DNA of 64,000 nucleotides. It comes from CAZXIC01 sp964640195. Its GTDB lineage: Archaea; Iainarchaeota; Iainarchaeia; Iainarchaeales; GCA-2688035. Position numbers and translations under genes: made by a program. Under the pieces are notes generated by a model. That model saw nothing but the letters and a program-made list of their open reading frames with translations, was not told the DNA's origin and searched no databases. Position 1 is the first letter of the stretch, and every line of letters begins with the position of its first letter. Location of the stretch: positions 62,001 to 126,000 of the forward strand of contig CAZXIC010000001.1 of assembly GCA_964640195.1 (NCBI GenBank), given 5' to 3'. Shown here piece by piece: positions 23,855 to 33,094 of this stretch.

Positions 23855-25333
23855 TTAGTTATGGTTTTTCCTTGCCTGCTTCTTTGCAACCGCCTTTCTT
23901 TCAGCCTGCCTTTTTTTAAGCACTGCCTTTTTCGCTGTTTTTCCCTTGCTTTTAGCCCGTTTTTTGACTTTTGCCTTTTTAAGCGCCAATTTCCTGCCTT
24001 CGCTGTATGCGATTACAGCGGGCAATGCAATGCTGTCAGCCTCCTGCTGTGAAATCAGTTTTGGCGCCCTGTAAACAATGCTTGCAGACTGCATTGCGCC
24101 AATCCTTGCCAGGCTCAATTTCAGAACCGAATCTTCCTGTATTGTCTGCATTTCTGTGTCTGCCGAAACCTCGCTGATATTCTCCTTGAGGAAATCTGGA
24201 AGCCGGGCAATAACAGAAACGTCTTTCCAGTGCCTGTTGCTGTTGTTTGGCACCGTAACCGTCACTATCGTCTCAAAACTCATCTTTTCGCCTTTCTCAG
24301 TAAAAACGCAGCTCTTAACTGTCTGAATCACTCCTACCCTGGTTGCAACCTCAAATGCCTCTCCTTTCTTTTCCTCTGGAATCCCTGCCGCTAGCAGCAG
24401 GCTGTTCAAGGTATCGCTGTCAGGCGTTCCAGAGACCTCTGATTCAACCAAGCATACTGTATGCTTTGGCGGCGCTGCCGCCTCTTCCTCTGCTGTAACT
24501 GGCTGGACAGCAGCTGCTGTTACGCCCCTGCCTTTCTCATAGTGCTTTCTCGCAAACCAGAAATGGCGTATTGCAAGGGCTGTTGCGGCAACCAATACCA
24601 GTGCAAGCAACCCAACCAAAATTATTGTAAGAAGTGGTACAGGTACTGCCCTTACGCTGAACTCCCTTGCAACCCTCGCTGTTTCAGCGCCGTGGGTTGC
24701 TTTCACAACCAGGGTGTAGCTGCCGGGCGGCAGCACTGGACCGTATCTCTTGAAGGACTTGCTCCCCACAAGCGGGATGTTCTGGCTGCTGTTCCACAAG
24801 ACATTGTTGTCCTTTACAATGCTTTCTTCCACGTGGATTGCCGCTTCCTCTGGCTGGTTTGATTCAAGCACGTAAGAAAATACTATTTGCTCTTCCTCGC
24901 TGCTTGCCTCAATGTCCAGCGTGCTGAACTGCGGCATTGTCGGAATGCCAACCGAAATCTCTATTATCCTGCTTGCCCGGACAATTGTGTCGTTGCATTC
25001 CATTTCAAGGTAGAAGGTCCTTATGCCCTGCAAGCTGCTTGGTATTATCAGCGAAATGTCCTCGCTCTTTGTCCCGCCTGTATCAAGATAAATCGTGTCA
25101 TCTCCCTGCAGAACCCTTTCGCCGTCTCTGTCAAACCAGTACTGCACTTGGGCAGAGCAGGCTGGCCCAGCCCTGTTTCCTGCAAGAAAAGAGAAGTCAA
25201 GCCTTTCGCCTGCTTCTACCGGGGTTGTGATGTCCGTAATCCGCAGCTCTGCAATGTTCCTGGCAGCAAACGCTGCCGGCATCATGGATATGAGCAGTGC
25301 TGAAAGCAAAAGCAAGGCAGCTTGCCTGTTCAT
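23855..25333 (-). CDS. Secreted CARDB-type protein with Lys/Ala-rich tail
   Basis: About 492 residues. Signal peptide (ALLLLSALLISMMPAAFA), an ectodomain of two beta modules (residues 25-230), a membrane helix (LLTIILVGLLALVLVAATAL) near residue 235, a cytoplasmic region with a second beta domain, and a strongly basic tail (KKAKVKKRAKSKGKTAKKAV). The ectodomain is homologous to that of the protein upstream in the same operon (VEAGERLDFSFL against VEAGEQVDFTFL). The basic tail could bind nucleic acid or the inner membrane face. ATG 25333 is preferred to TTG 25348. Confidence 0.65.
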   Translation of the reverse strand: MNRQAALLLLSALLISMMPAAFAARNIAELRITDITTPVEAGERLDFSFLAGNRAGPACSAQVQYWFDRDGERVLQGDDTIYLDTGGTKSEDISLIIPSSLQGIRTFYLEMECNDTIVRASRIIEISVGIPTMPQFSTLDIEASSEEEQIVFSYVLESNQPEEAAIHVEESIVKDNNVLWNSSQNIPLVGSKSFKRYGPVLPPGSYTLVVKATHGAETARVAREFSVRAVPVPLLTIILVGLLALVLVAATALAIRHFWFARKHYEKGRGVTAAAVQPVTAEEEAAAPPKHTVCLVESEVSGTPDSDTLNSLLLAAGIPEEKKGEAFEVATRVGVIQTVKSCVFTEKGEKMSFETIVTVTVPNNSNRHWKDVSVIARLPDFLKENISEVSADTEMQTIQEDSVLKLSLARIGAMQSASIVYRAPKLISQQEADSIALPAVIAYSEGRKLALKKAKVKKRAKSKGKTAKKAVLKKRQAERKAVAKKQARKNHN

Positions 25334-25413
25334 TCCAAAAAACCCCAACTGTGCAGTAATATACTGGTTATTTTATATAAAATAGTTTTGCTTAAGCCTC
25401 CTGCAATCTCTCC

Positions 25414-27354
25414 TTACCCTTTCCTAACCCCTTTGTAAAAATAAGAAAGCAGGCCCAGAACAGCGCCCAGCACGGCAGTTAAGCCTGTTAAAGCTGCGAA
25501 AAAACTGGCTCCTGCAAGGGAGGGCAATCCTATCGGCATTTGCTCCAGAGTCTCTTTATAAAACTCGGCTTTAGCTGTTTCGCCCAGCTTTGCAGCAACT
25601 ATTGCGTTTCTATTGATGTAAAGAAGCACCATGTACACAATGATTAGCGCTATTGCGATTAACGTAATCCAGGCGATTTTTTCTTTCCTGTCCATTCCCC
25701 TCTTTCTGCTCCTAAGCCTCAGCAGCCTGTACAATATGAGCAAAGCTGTTATAAGGAGCAAAAGCACCAAGAGGGGAATAATTGAAAAGAAAGGCAAAAC
25801 CACTTCTATCGGCTGGGCCGGCAGCACTATTGGCGGGGCAAATGCTGCTATTGGCTTTCTCTCAAAATCGTTTAGGACTTTTTCCGTTTGCCCTTTGAAA
25901 GCGGCACTGACTTCAAGAGTATACTTCCCTGGCAGCAAGCCGTATACCTCTTCAAAGAACTGGTTGGACCTTGTAACAGCAACTGTTTGCTTCTTTTCCC
26001 AGACGATTCTTCCCTCTGCATAAATTTTTTCCTCAACCTCTACTGCCAGTGTCTCGTCCCTGTTAGAGCCGAGGTCTATGGCGAAGCTCAGGGGCAGTGT
26101 TTCCTCCCCGGGCACAAGTGAAGAGACAGCCAGCTCGATTCTTGTCGGGGCACCGACCATTACAGCAACAGCCCTGCGCCTTGTAACCGTTGCCTGGCCG
26201 CTCTTTGTCAGAGTGAGATAGAAGTCGTAAGAGCCAGTCATTTCAGCCAAGGATAACAGGCTCTCGTTAACCTCTTTTTGCTGCCCTGACAGGAGATAAA
26301 GCGTTTCGCTGCCGCTTACGCTTCTTTCACCGTTTTTTTCCAGCCAGTATTCTATGTAGGCGTTGTCGTTAATGTTTGTGTTGTTGCTCACAAGGAAAGT
26401 GAAATCAACCTGTTCGCCTGCTTCCACTGGGTCATCGATTCTCACGATTTCAATGTCAAATTTGCCCTCTACTGGCAGAGCGGACGAAGGCGGGGACTCG
26501 GTTAGGCTCGGGCTTGGCTGGGGTGCAGGCGCTGGGGCAGGGGCAGTAACGCTGTATGTTGCCCGTGAAATCAGGCTGTTGTTGTCAGCGAAGTCCTTTG
26601 CCTTAACATCATATGTGTGGTCTGCTGAGGCATGCCCTGAAAACACGTAAGAGGTGTTCAGGTCAACATTTATCCAGCTTCCGCTGTCAGCCCGCACATA
26701 ATAGGTTTCTATGCCGGTAAAGGCATCGCTGCCTGCAAAAGAAAAAACCACGTCGCTGCCATCAGCTGAAGCCGCTGCGCTTAAAATTACGGGAGCTGTT
26801 GCATCATAATGGACAATCCTCTCTACCTGCTCAGCGTAGTCCTCTGCCTTGTTCGCTGCCCTGAAGCTGACGTTATTGTCAGCATCCTGGGCCAAGCCTG
26901 TTTCAGTGTAGGAACAGTGGAATTCCCCGGCAAATTCAGTGCAATGCATGCTGTAATCGAAGTCGCTGCTTTGTACGCCGTTCAAGTCAACAACAATGCT
27001 TTCGCTGTTTACGTCGCTTTCAGCCGTGCAGACAAAGCACTGCTTGTTTACGTCAAATGTTATGGTTGGGCTGCTGTTGATGTTGGCATCTGCCACTGGG
27101 GCATGCACGGTTATTATGACGCTGTACGTGCTTCTCAGGGTGTAAATCCAGCCAATTTGTGTTGTGTAGTTTGTTGAATTCGTGTCGCCAATGCTTGCCT
27201 GCTCTGCCGCAACAATTGTTCCGTAGCTGAGGCTGCTTGCGCTTGTGCCGGCAGCAATGCCCAGCTTGTTCTGGTCAACATTGTAAGCTCCTGATGCCGC
27301 TGGAACCAGCAGCAGCAGAAAAACAATTGCCCTCAGCAGCATGCCACCACGCAT
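25414..27354 (-). CDS. Large secreted protein with CARDB-like module
   Basis: A 646-residue surface protein. Signal peptide (AIVFLLLLVPAASGAY), an N-terminal region resembling bacterial pilin-like fibre segments (TIVAAEQASIGDTNSTNYTT), FN3-like modules, a Pro/Ala linker (APAPAPAPQPSPSL), then a module homologous to the neighbour at 23855. Three C-terminal membrane helices (SIIPLLVLLLLITALLILY, ITLIAIALIIVYMVLLYI, AALTGLTAVLGAVLGLLSYF) anchor it. AAGGTGA precedes ATG 27354. It lies 31 bp downstream of the giant adhesin and is probably cotranscribed with it. Confidence 0.65.
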   Translation of the reverse strand: MRGGMLLRAIVFLLLLVPAASGAYNVDQNKLGIAAGTSASSLSYGTIVAAEQASIGDTNSTNYTTQIGWIYTLRSTYSVIITVHAPVADANINSSPTITFDVNKQCFVCTAESDVNSESIVVDLNGVQSSDFDYSMHCTEFAGEFHCSYTETGLAQDADNNVSFRAANKAEDYAEQVERIVHYDATAPVILSAAASADGSDVVFSFAGSDAFTGIETYYVRADSGSWINVDLNTSYVFSGHASADHTYDVKAKDFADNNSLISRATYSVTAPAPAPAPQPSPSLTESPPSSALPVEGKFDIEIVRIDDPVEAGEQVDFTFLVSNNTNINDNAYIEYWLEKNGERSVSGSETLYLLSGQQKEVNESLLSLAEMTGSYDFYLTLTKSGQATVTRRRAVAVMVGAPTRIELAVSSLVPGEETLPLSFAIDLGSNRDETLAVEVEEKIYAEGRIVWEKKQTVAVTRSNQFFEEVYGLLPGKYTLEVSAAFKGQTEKVLNDFERKPIAAFAPPIVLPAQPIEVVLPFFSIIPLLVLLLLITALLILYRLLRLRSRKRGMDRKEKIAWITLIAIALIIVYMVLLYINRNAIVAAKLGETAKAEFYKETLEQMPIGLPSLAGASFFAALTGLTAVLGAVLGLLSYFYKGVRKG

Positions 27355-27385
27355 ATTTTTTCACCTTATTATTTTGTTTCTGCAA

Positions 27386-30300
27386 TCACCTGTTTTCATC
27401 GCCTCCGCCTTGCCCGGCAACCATTGGAAGGTGCAGGCAATAGCTCTTGCACTCGCCGTCGTTGTTGCAGATGTCAATTGTGAGTGTGTTTGAATCATCG
27501 CAGTCTGCATCGTTTGCGCAGGCAATGTCACAGGGCTGCACTGCAATGTCTTGGTCAGGCTGGTTCAGGTCGGCTGCGTTTGCATCAGGCTGCCAAAAAT
27601 CAGTTACATCCACGTCCCCCTGCCCTATATCCAGATCTTGTCCTGCTGCATCGCTTTCCTGCTGCCCCGCGCTGTCCTGCTCTTCGGGAATCGGCGGCAG
27701 AGGCAGTTCCTCATCTTCCACTGTCTGCTGCAAAGTATGCAGTGCTTCTTCAGCTTGCGCCGCTTCCTTTCTCTGCTTCCACAGCCTGTCCTTTTCATCC
27801 AACTGCTGAATCTTTGCATCGCATTCTGGTCTTGGCTTGCACACGAAGTCGTAGTTCCCTGTTGCAGAATCAAATTCTGGCAGGCAGCCAACGTATGTTC
27901 CGTTGTCAGCCATCATGCAGATTGGCTCAGGCTTGTCTGTCTTGAAGAAAATCGGGCTTTTCGGGGTAAGGGCATCGGAATAAATCGTGCCTGCGTTGAT
28001 GTCCCCAGCTGAAAGGTTGTTGTTCAGGTTGCTCCCAACTGTGATTGCGCCAGCAGCATTCAGGTCTGCATTTACAGCAAGGGACTGGTTTGCCACTGCA
28101 TCAGCCATTACGCCGTAAAGTATCGCATTTGTTGCCTCTTCTGCTGTATCATCTCTGTCTTGATTGTCTATAATCAAAAGGTTGCTGGCGGTGGTTTGGT
28201 TATAGCCTGCCTCTCCGCCTAAGAAAATGTTGGATGAGCCAGAAGTAAGTTTGTTTCCTGCTTTATAGCCAAACGCACTGTTGGAAGCACCTGTGGTTAT
28301 AACTTGACCTGCCAGGCTGCCAACAAAGGTATCATAAGCATGGCTATTGCCTGACGCACCAAACCCAGCATAATATCCAACCTGAACATTATGGGAACTG
28401 GTTGAGTTATAGTATCCCGCGTATCTGCCGATGCCGATATTGCCAGTGCCAGACGTGTTTTGACGTAAAGCATAGGCTCCTATTCCGACATTGTCCTGCC
28501 CAGAAGTATTAGAGGTTAAAGCATCAGGCCCAATTGCCACAATCAGTGCCCCGGTTGTCAGGGCATCCCCTGCATATTGCCCGATTAAGACATTAGAAGC
28601 CGATTGGGCAGTTCCAGCTGCAATCGTTGCCCCTGCATTATAGCCAAGAATGGTATTCTTGTTGGTCAGCAATGCTGCCTGGGTATCATTTACCGTAATA
28701 TATTTGCATGTAGAATCGTCCTGCCAATAGTAATTCGTTCCAGTCATGGAAGCATCGGCGATGTTATCTGTGTAAGTGGTTTCAGTATTATTTGCTACTG
28801 TGTCCACTAATTTAACATTAGCCCAATAAGATGAATCTGCCGTTGTTCTGTAAATCTTTCTGCCCTCCACCCTATAATCGGAAGATGTGGGAAGAGTGAT
28901 TTCAACTTTTCCGTGTTCAGCGTCAGTGGTAACATTGGTTGGCGTAGATGAACGTAGTGCTGTTTCTCCCAAAGCCGTATAATAGGTTACGAAATAATAG
29001 TGCTTTCCTGCATCAACGTTGCCTGCTTCTTCCACTAAAGCGATAGCAGGGGAAGAAGGATAAATAACGGGATTCAGGTCAAACCCAGTGTCAAACCTGC
29101 TTGCGCCAGAAACGAATAGGCTTGTTATGTTTGTGTCCTCAGCCATTAGGTAATCAATGTTCCCGTCTGCCGAGCAGGTGAGGTTGCCAACGTAGGCGTC
29201 GTCTGCCTCAAGGTTGGCGAAGTTGCTGTCGCCAATTGCATCCAAGCCAGAAAAGCCGCCTGTCATGCCGATGTTTGCGAAATTGCTGTCTCCAGTTGCT
29301 TGAATTCCGCCGTCTGCAAACGAAACGCCTGAAACCTGGATGCTTCCTGCATTGAAATCGCCTGTTACTGTTAGGTTAGTTAAATAGGCGTCGTCTGCTT
29401 GCAAATTGGAGAAGTTAGAATCTGCCGAACAGTAGAGATTTATAGCATTCACATCATCTGCTATTACTGTATCAGCAACATCCAAATTTCCGCCTACTTT
29501 CTTCAATGAGAAATTGAACAAACGGAATACAGCGTCTGTTACTGGAACAATGATTAGGTCTGCTGTGCTTACCGCCCTGAAGGTTGCGCTAAAAGTTCCA
29601 TCTTCAGTTGTTGAGCCAAGGCTTACGCCACCGCAGGAGACAGACATTCCAACACTCTCATAACCATAATCCGTACCTGCTACAACGCTGAAAGTGTATC
29701 TTTCCCCTGCAACAATTGGCGTAACCATGCTTGCAGAGGCTTGGGACAAGGTAGCTGTGCCACTTGAATGGTAGAAAGTGCCAATCCCAATATCCCCAAA
29801 GCTCCACCCTGTACCTAAAGTCCAATCGTCTGCTGAATCAGGGTTTGGGTTGGTTATTTTTTGCGCCCCTAAAGAAGTGGGATTGTAAACGCTGACAGTG
29901 TTGGCATCAATTGGCTGAATGCTGGCAGCCTTTATTGTTGGGGAAAAAACTGTGTTTGTAGTGGAAATGTTGGCGTCCCCAAAATCAGCATCAAAGCCTG
30001 TTTTGTTGCTCGCTACGGTTAAATCCCCATCTGATTCGGCTTTGAATGTGGCATAATTTGAGGCATCGTAGCTTAATTTCAACTGGGTATCGGGCTTGAA
30101 TACTTCCAGCATAGCAGACGGGTCTTCAACTCCAATGCCCACGTTGTTGTCAGGAAGCATATGAAACCCAACCATCGTGCCGCCTATTTCGTTATAGCCA
30201 GCTATTTCCAAATGAAAGGGGTATTTCCCTGCTGCTTCAACGAAATCACCGCCAACTTGACCTGCAATCCATCCCACCTCCTTGAAATCCCCGTTCCAAC

Positions 30301-32305
30301 CCCACCAGCTTATTTTGCCTAAATAATCCCCCACAATAACATCCTCTGGTGAAGCAAGAGTTCCCCTCTGTTTCATAAAGCTGATGGGATACCCTTCTGC
30401 GCCATCTACCGCAGAGGTTATGTCCAAGGGGTCTGCTGCACCCTCAATCTGCAAGTCCAGTTTTAGGGCAGTCAAGCCCCCCGCACAGTAAAGGTTTCCC
30501 TCGTTGTACTGGGTGCCTGAAACACCGACATTCGCAAGGTTGCTGTCGCCAATTGCATCCAAGCCAGAAAAGCCGCCTGTCATGCCGATGTTTGCGAAAT
30601 TGCTGTCGCCGGCTGCTGTTACTCCGCCGTCTGCGAATGTTATGCCGCTGATGCCGATTTTGTTTACGTTTATGTCTCCTACTACGTTCAAGTCTCCGTA
30701 GATTGTTGCATTGCCCATGACGTTGAGGTCGTTTGCTATGTTTACGTCCGGTCCTAGTGCAACTGATTTTGGGTTTGTGTTGAATATTTTGTAGCCGATT
30801 GCCGTTGCGTATTTTGCGTTTGCGTTGGTATCATAGCCCAAGGAAATTGAGCCTGTTCCGAATGATTTTGCGCCATAGCCCATTGAAACACTGCCTGCTC
30901 CGCCAGAAAGCAGGTCGTGATCGTTGACAGCATATCCCATTGCTATGCTTCCATAGCGGCTTGCTGTCATTGTGGCAGTGCTCCCGCTGTTGGCTCCCAT
31001 TGCTATGCTTCCGCTTCCGCTTGCTGTCATTGTGCCAATGTTGTTGTATCCTATTGCTGCGCTTCCGTTTCCGCTTGATGTCATTGTGCCAGCAATGTTG
31101 TATCCCATTGCTGTGCTTCCTTGCCCGCTTGATGTCATTGTGGCACTGGTCCCACCGGTATTGTTGTATCCTATTGCTGTGCTTCCTATTCCACTTGCTG
31201 TCATTGTTGTGCCAGTATTATATCCCATTGCTGTGCTTCCTTGCCCGCTTGCTGTTGTGCTTGAGCCCATTGCTGTGCTGTATTGTCCGCTTGCTGTTGT
31301 ATTGTAGTCAAGTGCTGTGCTGTATGCTCCGAATGCCGTTGTTCCTTTTCCTAAAGCGACTGCGTTTGTTCCGTAAGCCGAGTTTGCATCCAGGCTTTTG
31401 AATTTTTGCCCTTCTATCAGCATTCCATTCACATCGCCCGTTGTATTGATATCCCCCTCAGCGTATATGCCACCGTCTGCAAAGCTAACACCTGAGACCT
31501 GTATTTTGGCAGCATTGAAGTCCCCTGAAACCGTCAAGTTTGTTAGGTATGCGTCGTCTGCCTCAATTGAGGTGAAGTTGCTGTCGCCGGCTGCATTCAG
31601 CCTCTCCAAATATGTTCCACTGCTTACACCTACATTCACAAAATTGCTATCTCCCAAAAAGCTTGGCGAAAAAAGGCTTGCATACCAGCTGTTGAAATCA
31701 GTGAAGTATTGGAACGCGTTCAAGTCAACTGACATTGCTTTTTTTGCGACAAACGATGAGCTGATTGAAGTAAGCTTGGTCAGGGGCTGCTGCGCCTCGC
31801 CTTCAACCACTATGCCGAGCCACATGTTTCCGTTGAAATCCAGCAGGTTCAGGTATTTCTGCGTGTTCGCATCCCCCAGAACAGCGTTGAATATGCCATC
31901 GCTCACTGCCAACTCCCTTGTTTCACTCCATAAAAGCTGTTTGCCTGATTCATTGCTGTCGTATACGATGAACTCAAAGGTATAATTGCCGTTTAACGCG
32001 TCGCCGCTTGAATCTGTCAGCCTGCCTTGGACAGTGAACACTTCAGGGATTGCCATTACAAGAGGTGAAAGCATCAACAAGCTGAGTGCAATCGCAATCA
32101 AAACAGGCATTTTGCCATAGCCTAAAATTCCTTGACTTATACATAACAATGCTCTGTTATCCTTGCCTTTGGAGAGCGCTTTGTTGCGCAAACTGGCTGA
32201 GCCCCCCTTCTCTGTTCTTGTGCCTATCACCCTACCGCTTAATTTCTTATTCCACGCAGCGAGTTTGCCCGGCAGTGTCGCCAGGCTGCACTTATGCTCA
32301 GCCAT
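27386..32305 (-). CDS. Giant adhesin with YadA-type head repeats
   Basis: About 1639 residues. A 65-residue basic N-terminus precedes a signal or anchor helix (VLIAIALSLLMLSPLVMA). Residues 310-520 contain 14-residue-type head repeats (STAMGYN, STAIGYN, SIAMGYA), as in YadA/Hia trimeric adhesins; residues 1170-1340 hold a second set (NVGIGAYALRQNTSG, NIGIGRYAG). Between them lie repeated GDSNFANIGMTGG units. The C-terminus has a coiled coil, an acidic linker and a Cys-rich CxxDADCDD knot-like end. No outer-membrane translocator exists, so export and anchoring differ from bacteria. GGAGGTGA precedes ATG 32305. Confidence 0.75.
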   Translation of the reverse strand: MAEHKCSLATLPGKLAAWNKKLSGRVIGTRTEKGGSASLRNKALSKGKDNRALLCISQGILGYGKMPVLIAIALSLLMLSPLVMAIPEVFTVQGRLTDSSGDALNGNYTFEFIVYDSNESGKQLLWSETRELAVSDGIFNAVLGDANTQKYLNLLDFNGNMWLGIVVEGEAQQPLTKLTSISSSFVAKKAMSVDLNAFQYFTDFNSWYASLFSPSFLGDSNFVNVGVSSGTYLERLNAAGDSNFTSIEADDAYLTNLTVSGDFNAAKIQVSGVSFADGGIYAEGDINTTGDVNGMLIEGQKFKSLDANSAYGTNAVALGKGTTAFGAYSTALDYNTTASGQYSTAMGSSTTASGQGSTAMGYNTGTTMTASGIGSTAIGYNNTGGTSATMTSSGQGSTAMGYNIAGTMTSSGNGSAAIGYNNIGTMTASGSGSIAMGANSGSTATMTASRYGSIAMGYAVNDHDLLSGGAGSVSMGYGAKSFGTGSISLGYDTNANAKYATAIGYKIFNTNPKSVALGPDVNIANDLNVMGNATIYGDLNVVGDINVNKIGISGITFADGGVTAAGDSNFANIGMTGGFSGLDAIGDSNLANVGVSGTQYNEGNLYCAGGLTALKLDLQIEGAADPLDITSAVDGAEGYPISFMKQRGTLASPEDVIVGDYLGKISWWGWNGDFKEVGWIAGQVGGDFVEAAGKYPFHLEIAGYNEIGGTMVGFHMLPDNNVGIGVEDPSAMLEVFKPDTQLKLSYDASNYATFKAESDGDLTVASNKTGFDADFGDANISTTNTVFSPTIKAASIQPIDANTVSVYNPTSLGAQKITNPNPDSADDWTLGTGWSFGDIGIGTFYHSSGTATLSQASASMVTPIVAGERYTFSVVAGTDYGYESVGMSVSCGGVSLGSTTEDGTFSATFRAVSTADLIIVPVTDAVFRLFNFSLKKVGGNLDVADTVIADDVNAINLYCSADSNFSNLQADDAYLTNLTVTGDFNAGSIQVSGVSFADGGIQATGDSNFANIGMTGGFSGLDAIGDSNFANLEADDAYVGNLTCSADGNIDYLMAEDTNITSLFVSGASRFDTGFDLNPVIYPSSPAIALVEEAGNVDAGKHYYFVTYYTALGETALRSSTPTNVTTDAEHGKVEITLPTSSDYRVEGRKIYRTTADSSYWANVKLVDTVANNTETTYTDNIADASMTGTNYYWQDDSTCKYITVNDTQAALLTNKNTILGYNAGATIAAGTAQSASNVLIGQYAGDALTTGALIVAIGPDALTSNTSGQDNVGIGAYALRQNTSGTGNIGIGRYAGYYNSTSSHNVQVGYYAGFGASGNSHAYDTFVGSLAGQVITTGASNSAFGYKAGNKLTSGSSNIFLGGEAGYNQTTASNLLIIDNQDRDDTAEEATNAILYGVMADAVANQSLAVNADLNAAGAITVGSNLNNNLSAGDINAGTIYSDALTPKSPIFFKTDKPEPICMMADNGTYVGCLPEFDSATGNYDFVCKPRPECDAKIQQLDEKDRLWKQRKEAAQAEEALHTLQQTVEDEELPLPPIPEEQDSAGQQESDAAGQDLDIGQGDVDVTDFWQPDANAADLNQPDQDIAVQPCDIACANDADCDDSNTLTIDICNNDGECKSYCLHLPMVAGQGGGDENR

Positions 32306-32388
32306 TTGTTTTTTCACCTCCAGCTATTCTTATTTGGAATTGCAGGTTTTGCAACCAAATAAGCATAATCGGCAGTCTTTCATGCCAG

Positions 32389-32685
32389 TTACTTTGTTCT
32401 GGGATTTGCAACATTTTCTTTCCCCCCTAATTCTATTCTAATGCATTTTGCCCTCGGAATAATGGTTGACTTCCCATTGCTGTTCTCCAGCAATTTCAGG
32501 TTGAATGTGTCAAAATCCAATAATTTGCCCTCCTTGAAACTCACGCTGTTGAGCGTATCGTTGTAGTAGACTGCAATAATCTTGCCAAGGCTTTCAATAA
32601 GCAGCCTGTCTGTGTGGGCATCCTGTACCGCACCATCACCGTAGGACCCTATGCTGATGCCGCTATTTTGTTCTTGTTTGCGCAT
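32389..32685 (-). CDS. Small protein, tandem paralogue 2, Sm-like pattern
   Basis: A 98-residue protein nearly parallel to the one directly upstream: SLGKIIAVYYNDTLNSVSFK, LLDFDTFNLKLLENSNGK, PRAKCIRIEL. The sequence G-x-IIAVYYND, FD..NLKLL and IPR.KCIRIE recalls the Sm/LSm beta barrel, but that match is by eye and weak. A longer N-terminus distinguishes it from its neighbour. GGTGAACT precedes the ATG; the start overlaps the upstream gene by 23 bases. It lies just upstream of the adhesin gene. Confidence 0.5.
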   Translation of the reverse strand: MRKQEQNSGISIGSYGDGAVQDAHTDRLLIESLGKIIAVYYNDTLNSVSFKEGKLLDFDTFNLKLLENSNGKSTIIPRAKCIRIELGGKENVANPRTK

Positions 32686-32920
32686 AGTTCACCTGCCTGC
32701 CTATTTCTATCCTGATGCACTTCTCCCTCGGGATAAGGGTTGGCCTTCCACTGCCCTCTTCAAGCAATTTGAGGTTGCAGCGGTCAAAATCCAGGAATTC
32801 GCCTATCTTTAAAGAAACAGAGCTCGCAGTATCATTGTAAAAAACAGAGATTATTTCGCCAATGCTGCTGCATAGCAGCTTGTCTTTCCCTTCTTCCACC
32901 AACAACCCCCGGCCAAACAA
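32663..32920 (-). CDS. Small protein, tandem paralogue 1, Sm-like pattern
   Basis: About 85 residues: SIGEIISVFYNDTASSVSLK, FLDFDRCNLKLLEEGSGR, PREKCIRIEI, sharing roughly half its residues with the following gene. Both end in a -ARTRTK-like or -NPRTK basic tail. The start is uncertain: TTG 32920 is used, but TTG codons at 32905 and 32902 are in frame after a G-rich stretch. Duplicated adjacent genes suggest a hetero-oligomer. Function unknown; RNA binding would be expected if the Sm resemblance is real. Confidence 0.45.
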   Translation of the reverse strand: MFGRGLLVEEGKDKLLCSSIGEIISVFYNDTASSVSLKIGEFLDFDRCNLKLLEEGSGRPTLIPREKCIRIEIGRQVNYAQTRTK

Positions 32921-33094
32921 GAAGGTTATAATAAAGAGGCGGTTGTGATATTTAATACTTTCTAGATGGTGGTTGCCGCTTGGTTCGTCTTGCAGGATAA
33001 GCCATGCGCTGTTTTCAGCCTTTTGGCTAGTGCAGGTTTAGAAAAAAGAAAAAAAGAGCTACCCTGCTAGGGCAGATAAAATAACCCGCTCTGC

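Noticed and set aside
30745..31378. Short-period DNA repeat suggesting a CRISPR array
   Set aside because: The repeats are in frame and encode adhesin head repeats of varying length; there are no spacers or cas genes. I saw no CRISPR anywhere in the window.
27447..31985. Several long plus-strand open frames across the adhesin gene
   Set aside because: They mirror the repeated Gly/Ser/Ala codons of the adhesin; they have no start signals and no recognisable protein.
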